Below, piece by piece: positions 59,886 through 64,000 of a stretch of DNA of 64,000 nt; the stretch's first letter is position 1; each line of letters begins with the position of its first letter. Both the position numbers and the translations under genes were made by a program. This DNA comes from Butyrivibrio sp. M55 (GTDB lineage: Bacteria; Bacillota; Clostridia; Lachnospirales; Lachnospiraceae): the NCBI RefSeq assembly GCF_900116865.1, contig NZ_FPCD01000004.1, forward strand, positions 62,001-126,000, in the 5' to 3' direction. Below the pieces are notes generated by a model, which was not told the DNA's origin, ran no database searches, and saw only the letters and a list, made by a program, of their open reading frames with translations.

Positions 59886-60452
59886 ATGAGTAAAAAGGAT
59901 TTAATGGTAATATTCCCCGGAATGGGTTACAACTCATCAAGACCCATTCTCTACTATACGAGGAAACTGGCGCAGAAGTACGGTTATGAGATACGCGAAG
60001 TAAGTTTTGAACTTCCCGAGAAAGCATCTGCTGTAAAGGGGAATCCGGAAAAGATGCTTGAGGCGTTTAATATCGCTCTTTCCCAGGCAAAAGAGCAGCT
60101 TAAGGATATTGATTATGCTGCATATGACAGAATTATTTTTGCGGGAAAGAGTATTGGAACAGCGATAGCGGCCGAGTATGACAGGCAGGAGAATGTAAAT
60201 GCCGAGCATATTGTCTTTACTCCGGTGGCACAGACCTTTAAATATCTTAGAAAAGAATGCGGGATTGTAATACACGGAACGAGTGATCCGTGGTGCGATA
60301 CGCCGTTTGCGGATGAGAAGTGCGGGGAACTTGGCATTGAGTGCATAAAAATTGCCAACGCCAATCATTCACTTGAAACTGATTCAGTGCAGACTGACCT
60401 TGGCAATTTGGCATGTATAATGAAAAACGTGGAGGATTTCATAAACACTTAA
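59886..60452 (+). CDS. Small alpha/beta-hydrolase-like protein
   Basis: 188 residues. MVIFPGMGYNSSRPILYY at the start and GKSIGT (nucleophile elbow Gly-x-Ser-x-Gly, Ser near residue 92) with NANHSLE (His near 160) and HGTSDPW (Asp near 140) make a catalytic triad probable. Shorter than usual for the fold. It lies 73 nt after the HAD gene. Substrate unknown. Confidence 0.7.
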   Translation: MSKKDLMVIFPGMGYNSSRPILYYTRKLAQKYGYEIREVSFELPEKASAVKGNPEKMLEAFNIALSQAKEQLKDIDYAAYDRIIFAGKSIGTAIAAEYDRQENVNAEHIVFTPVAQTFKYLRKECGIVIHGTSDPWCDTPFADEKCGELGIECIKIANANHSLETDSVQTDLGNLACIMKNVEDFINT

Positions 60453-60481
60453 TTAGATAGATTTTTTCAAAATAGGTTTTT

Positions 60482-60676
60482 TCATAATTGATTTAATATC
60501 TTTTGGGCATTTTCGCTGCCGTGCTTTGCGGCGTAGGATGCCCATTTTTTTGCTTTTTCCGGATTTGGTTCTCCGAAATCTCCTTTAAAGTAACCCTCTG
60601 CAATTGCTTCTGCTGCTTCTATACTTCCGCGGCCGGCTTTATCTATAAGATCCAAAAGTTTCTGTTTTTTATCCAT
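60482..60676 (-). CDS. Single Sel1-like repeat protein
   Basis: 64 residues. The sequence EAAEAIAEGYFKGDFGEPNPEKAKKWASYAA resembles one Sel1/TPR-type repeat pair. AAAGGACAATT precedes the ATG. Probably a small protein-binding unit. It may share a transcript with the lipoprotein gene at 60757 (80 nt gap). Confidence 0.65.
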   Translation of the reverse strand: MDKKQKLLDLIDKAGRGSIEAAEAIAEGYFKGDFGEPNPEKAKKWASYAAKHGSENAQKILNQL

Positions 60677-60756
60677 ATAAAAATTGTCCTTTCATTAGCA
60701 TTGATGCGTTATATATTAGCAACTTCCATATCGGTAAGCAAGTGCTTCAGATTTTT

Positions 60757-61401
60757 TCATGGTGCGGCCTTTGAGTGGTTATTGGTATTTTTGTAGCGTA
60801 TCATCTCTACAGTCTGGCTTTCGGTCTCAAAATCAAATATCAGATCGAATGAAGGAAAATGATATTCAAAAGAATAGGAAGGGTCGTTTGAGTCCGTGGC
60901 GTCCGGAAATCCGTATGCATCAAGCACGTCTTGCTCTGAATTTCCAAGACCGACATTTTTGGATGTCTTTATATCGGGGTTGTAGATGTAGAGAAGTACT
61001 GAAGCCTCCTTTCCGTCGATAATTGCTGTATCGAACTGTATTTTTGCGGTAGAAAAGACGTAATTTTTATATTCATCATCTATACAAGAAAGTTTTGGGT
61101 CGTAATCACCTAGTTCTGAAAGAACTGTCTCTGCATCACTTAAAACTGATAAGTCTTTTCCGTTGTATTTAACCAAAGAATCGGGATTCTTTGATGAAGA
61201 ATTTTTTCCGGCTGAAATCTGTATTACATTGTCTGTTTTTGCATCATCTTCGTCTGCCTTTGCATCTGAGCTATCTATGTTAACATTTGTTTTTGAAACC
61301 TCGTTGCTTGATGAGTCAGCGGTTTCGGAATTTTTTCCGCTGCATCCTATAAGTAAGAGTATCAGCACAGATGTAATAGCGGCGATACTTTTTCTATTCA
61401 T
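60757..61401 (-). CDS. Lipoprotein of unknown function
   Basis: 214 residues. Signal peptide SIAAITSVLILLLIG with lipobox IGC at ~18-20. A Ser/Asp-rich linker (~21-75) joins a C-terminal domain (KYNGKDLSVLSDAETVLSEL to end) with no recognised motif. Divergent from ddh; a palindrome lies between. Confidence 0.8.
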   Translation of the reverse strand: MNRKSIAAITSVLILLLIGCSGKNSETADSSSNEVSKTNVNIDSSDAKADEDDAKTDNVIQISAGKNSSSKNPDSLVKYNGKDLSVLSDAETVLSELGDYDPKLSCIDDEYKNYVFSTAKIQFDTAIIDGKEASVLLYIYNPDIKTSKNVGLGNSEQDVLDAYGFPDATDSNDPSYSFEYHFPSFDLIFDFETESQTVEMIRYKNTNNHSKAAP

Positions 61402-61426
61402 ATCGTGTCTCCTAAAATAAGCATCG

Positions 61427-61451
61427 AGTGTATTATTGGTTCTAATACACT
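61427..61451. promoter_or_regulatory. Palindrome between the lipoprotein gene and ddh
   Basis: AGTGTATTA-N7-TAATACACT, a perfect 9-bp inverted repeat. Possible operator of the divergent genes. Confidence 0.55.
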
Positions 61452-61580
61452 TATACTACTAGGAGGGGGCTGGGTCAATAGAATGTTACAGAAAAGTTAA
61501 AAAAGTCCTAGGAGGAAAGAAAAATGCTAAAAGTTATCGTTTATATGATATACTTTACGAGAGTAAAGGAGGCATTATTT

Positions 61581-62567
61581 ATGAGCATAAGAATAGGAAT
61601 TTTAGGATATGGAAATCTCGGAAAAGGAGTTGAACTTGCAGTTAAGGCAGCTCCCGATATGGAGCTTGTGGCAGTGTTCACAAGAAGAGATCCAAAGACA
61701 CTTCAGATTAAAACACAGGGCGTTCCTGTTGTTTCTACAAATGATATAGAGAGCTGGAAAGATAAAGTTGACGTTATGATCCTTTGCGGAGGAAGTGCAA
61801 CAGATCTTCCCGTGCAGACTCCTCAGTATGCAAAGATGTTCAACGTTGTTGACAGTTTCGATACACACGCAAGAATTCCCGAGCATTTTGCAAACGTTGA
61901 TGCGGCTGCAAAAGAGTCAGGAAAAGTTGCCGTTATTTCATGCGGATGGGATCCCGGAATGTTCTCTCTTGCAAGAGTTTATTCAAATGCAATCCTTCCT
62001 GAAGGAAATGATTACACATTCTGGGGCAAGGGTGTTTCTCAGGGACATTCGGATGCTATCCGTCGCGTAAAAGGCGTTAAGAATGCAAAGCAGTATACAA
62101 TCCCTGTTGAGAGCGCACTCGAGGCAGTAAGAAGCGGTCAGAATCCTAAGCTTACAACACGTCAGAAGCATACAAGAGAATGTTTTGTTGTTCTTGAAGA
62201 GGGTGCTGATGCAGCAGCTGTAGAAAAAGAGATCAAGGAAATGCCCAACTACTTTGCTGATTATGACACAACAGTTCACTTCATCAGCGAAGAGGAACTT
62301 TTGAAGAATCACAGCGGAATGGCTCACGGCGGATTTGTATTCAGAAGCGGTAAGACAGGTGCGGACAAAGAGCACAACCATGTTATTGAGTACAGCTTAA
62401 AGCTTGATTCAAACCCTGAATTTACAACCAGCGTTCTTACGGCGGTTGCACGTGCTGCTTTCCGTATGTACAATGAAGGACAGAAGGGATGCAAGACTAT
62501 GCTTGATATTGCTCCTTCTTATTTATCAGATAAGAGCTGTGAGGAGCTTAGAGCGCACTTACTGTAA
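61581..62567 (+). CDS. ddh: meso-Diaminopimelate D-dehydrogenase
   Basis: 328 residues; makes meso-diaminopimelate from tetrahydrodipicolinate, ammonia and NADPH for lysine and peptidoglycan. NADPH loop RIGILGYGNLGKGVELAV, substrate segments SFDTHARIP, SCGWDPGMFSLAR, GVSQGHSDAIRRV match the family. Start ATG 61581 with AAAGGAGG 8 nt upstream and the family-typical N-terminus; an in-frame ATG at 61524 also has GGAGG but would add 19 unusual residues. Confidence 0.94.
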   Translation: MSIRIGILGYGNLGKGVELAVKAAPDMELVAVFTRRDPKTLQIKTQGVPVVSTNDIESWKDKVDVMILCGGSATDLPVQTPQYAKMFNVVDSFDTHARIPEHFANVDAAAKESGKVAVISCGWDPGMFSLARVYSNAILPEGNDYTFWGKGVSQGHSDAIRRVKGVKNAKQYTIPVESALEAVRSGQNPKLTTRQKHTRECFVVLEEGADAAAVEKEIKEMPNYFADYDTTVHFISEEELLKNHSGMAHGGFVFRSGKTGADKEHNHVIEYSLKLDSNPEFTTSVLTAVARAAFRMYNEGQKGCKTMLDIAPSYLSDKSCEELRAHLL

Positions 62568-62603
62568 GACAGATTGTTTACTTTGCACAGAAAGACATAA
62601 GGT

Positions 62604-63575
62604 ATGGTAGGAATTAAGGACATAGCTAGAGAGGCCGGCGTATCCATAGCAACTGTCTCAAATGTTCTGCATGGTAAGCGGAACATGAGTGATAAGACAA
62701 GAGAGAAGATTCTTGCGATTGCCAAGGAACTGGGCTACGAACTGCCAAAAATCCGAATAAAGGAAAAAAGTAGCGAAAACAAAACTATAGTAGTTAATTT
62801 CAGTGACTTCGATACCAATTTTTATCTGAACATACTCCATGGTATAAGCGATTATGCATATTCCAAGGATTATGACATTATGGTGTGCACAAGCAGAAAT
62901 GCCGAAAAATATATGTCTGATGCGTACTCCGCGGGATGCATCAACATCGATTACAGATGTGAAGATTCCATGCTGATAAAGGCAGCGGAGAACAACTATC
63001 CGATAATAGTTCTTGATAGGGAGATAAATCATTCGGGAATAAAGAGCGTTATAGTAAATAACTATGATGCAGAGAAAGAGATGGTTGAGACACTTATCAA
63101 GTCGGGATATGAGCGCTTTGCTTATTTATCCGGTATGGATACGGATGATAACAAGGAGAGATACCGTGCATTTCGCGATGCTCTTTCGGCCCACGGGATA
63201 ACTTTTCACAGAAGAGATTATTACGAGGGAAACTGGAGGGAAAAGAGCGGAACGCAGGCGGCAAGATTGTTGATGCTTTCGGAGCACATGCCACAGGTTC
63301 TTGTGTGTGCAAACGATATGATGGCTATTGGCGCTATGAGAAAGTTTAAGGAAGCGGGACTGCGCGTTCCCGAAGACATTGCGGTCTGCGGTTTCGACGA
63401 TGCTTTTGTTTCCAAGTACATGGGACTTACTACCGTAGAGGTTCCGAATTACGAGAGAGGATTCCTTGCAGCCCAGTCTCTGGTTGAGCTTATTGAAGGG
63501 ACGGGAAGCTACGAATCTCTCAAGATCGGTGCGAGGATAAAGTGGAGGAATTCCGCTTTAGTTAAAACAAGTTAA
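62604..63575 (+). CDS. LacI-family regulator
   Basis: 323 residues. Helix-turn-helix MVGIKDIAREAGVSIATVSNVLHGKRNMSDKTREKIL and a periplasmic-binding-type sensor domain (VVNFSDFDTNFYLNILHGI, IIVLDREINHS, VCANDMMAIGA, CGFDDAFVSKYM). The next gene is a sugar-type binding lipoprotein, and three TTTTACTAAAA sites lie between the two. Expected to control sugar uptake; inducer unknown. Confidence 0.92.
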   Translation: MVGIKDIAREAGVSIATVSNVLHGKRNMSDKTREKILAIAKELGYELPKIRIKEKSSENKTIVVNFSDFDTNFYLNILHGISDYAYSKDYDIMVCTSRNAEKYMSDAYSAGCINIDYRCEDSMLIKAAENNYPIIVLDREINHSGIKSVIVNNYDAEKEMVETLIKSGYERFAYLSGMDTDDNKERYRAFRDALSAHGITFHRRDYYEGNWREKSGTQAARLLMLSEHMPQVLVCANDMMAIGAMRKFKEAGLRVPEDIAVCGFDDAFVSKYMGLTTVEVPNYERGFLAAQSLVELIEGTGSYESLKIGARIKWRNSALVKTS

Positions 63576-63585
63576 ATCGATAATA

Positions 63586-63712
63586 TTTTACTAAAAAAGA
63601 GGTGGTTTTTACTAAAATCGCCTCTTTTTATATTAATTTTACATAATAAAACAAGGTTCAAACTGACAATGCCTCTAAAAAACAGATGGGGTATTGTCTT
63701 TTTTTAGTAAAA
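63586..63712. promoter_or_regulatory. Three TTTTACTAAAA sites with two terminator hairpins
   Basis: Exact 11-mers at 63586-63596 and 63607-63617, and the reverse complement at 63702-63712. Between them are AAAAAGAGG / CCTCTTTTT (63594-63629) and GACAATGCC / GGTATTGTC plus T-run (63665-63705). Candidate LacI operators around the promoter of the lipoprotein gene. Confidence 0.6.
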
Positions 63713-63789
63713 AATAGGATTATGTAGTTAAGAAGATAACCTTTTTACCTTATTTAAGGGGAGTTATGGGAAAGGAGTAGTAATTAACT

Positions 63790-64000
63790 ATGAGGAATAA
63801 CAGATTGTTTGCAGCACTTTTGGCAACGGCTATGCTTGCAGGTTCCGTACTTACCGGTTGTGGAGCATCGTCTTCACAGGCAGCAGGTGGAGATTCTGCC
63901 GGCGGCGCAGGATCAAAAAGTGCCGGCGCAGGGGGTAAATTTACAATTTTCCAGTCAAAGACTGAGATCATGGATCAGCTTAATCAGCTTGCCAAAGATT
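63790..64000 (+). CDS. Solute-binding lipoprotein of a sugar ABC transporter (start only)
   Basis: Only 70 codons before the right edge. Signal peptide NRLFAALLATAMLAGSVL with lipobox TGCG at ~24-27, a Gly/Ser/Ala linker, then FTIFQSKTEIMDQLNQLAKD, which resembles the start of family-1 extracellular sugar-binding proteins. AAAGGAG lies before the ATG at 63790. Probably controlled by the LacI regulator upstream. Confidence 0.7.
   Translation, partial: MRNNRLFAALLATAMLAGSVLTGCGASSSQAAGGDSAGGAGSKSAGAGGKFTIFQSKTEIMDQLNQLAKD

Overview
The window looks like chromosomal DNA of an anaerobic, low-to-mid GC Firmicute of the Lachnospiraceae type, Butyrivibrio/Pseudobutyrivibrio-like by inference. The grounds are AGGAGG ribosome sites throughout, a group-B-like [FeFe]-hydrogenase, cytoplasmic plant-polysaccharide enzymes, a secreted carbohydrate-binding protein, many polar amino-acid ABC transporters and a Phd/RelE pair. 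No rRNA, tRNA, CRISPR array, intact transposon or prophage was seen.

Layout. 1-5.9 kb: an MCP receptor (cut by the left edge), a nucleoside phosphorylase, an ArsC/Spx-like protein, a degenerate resolvase-like protein behind a 32-bp inverted repeat, a thioesterase, a GNAT protein, a MerR-TipAS regulator and a flavodoxin. 5.9-10.8 kb: a patchwork of cassettes encoding small secreted Cys-rich proteins that share one promoter and one terminator hairpin, interrupted by a block with two ISL3 remnants around a GT-C glycosyltransferase and a broken rRNA methyltransferase gene. 10.9-14.3 kb: a PLD-helicase-DUF3427 protein with a Nudix partner, a possible defence or repair pair. 14.4-26.9 kb: a MetE-like enzyme, a small redox cluster opposite an HxlR regulator, two amino-acid ABC transporters, and panBCD. 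27-35 kb: a 928-residue protein made only of carbohydrate-binding modules, an IspD/alditol dehydrogenase pair, an MFS gene with a missing end, and about 0.8 kb of tandem repeats. 35-47 kb: a deacetylase, an XRE pair, the hydrogenase, membrane proteins, a second MCP and a three-gene ABC-2 exporter. 47-57 kb: an esterase-GH43 fusion, a toxin-antitoxin pair, a long hairpin, and a sulfur block of Rrf2 regulator, metY, LysR regulator, metE and metF. 57-64 kb: an antiporter, small hydrolases, diaminopimelate dehydrogenase, a LacI regulator and the start of a sugar-binding lipoprotein gene.

The strongest systems-level signal is a sulfur amino-acid regulon readable from the DNA. An ACCTAT-N7-ATAGGT operator (one mismatch in one copy) overlaps the -35 box of three distant units: the MetE-like gene, a cystine-type ABC transporter and metY. 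The third site is divergent from an Rrf2 gene. A second exact 16-mer, CATAGATAAAATCTAT, lies upstream of both methionine synthase genes, once beside a divergent LysR gene. Other items worth attention are the recurrent promoter/hairpin cassette, the resolvase-like protein with its inverted repeat, the helicase-Nudix pair, two arrays of 85-bp repeats, and a nearly perfect 195-nt hairpin.
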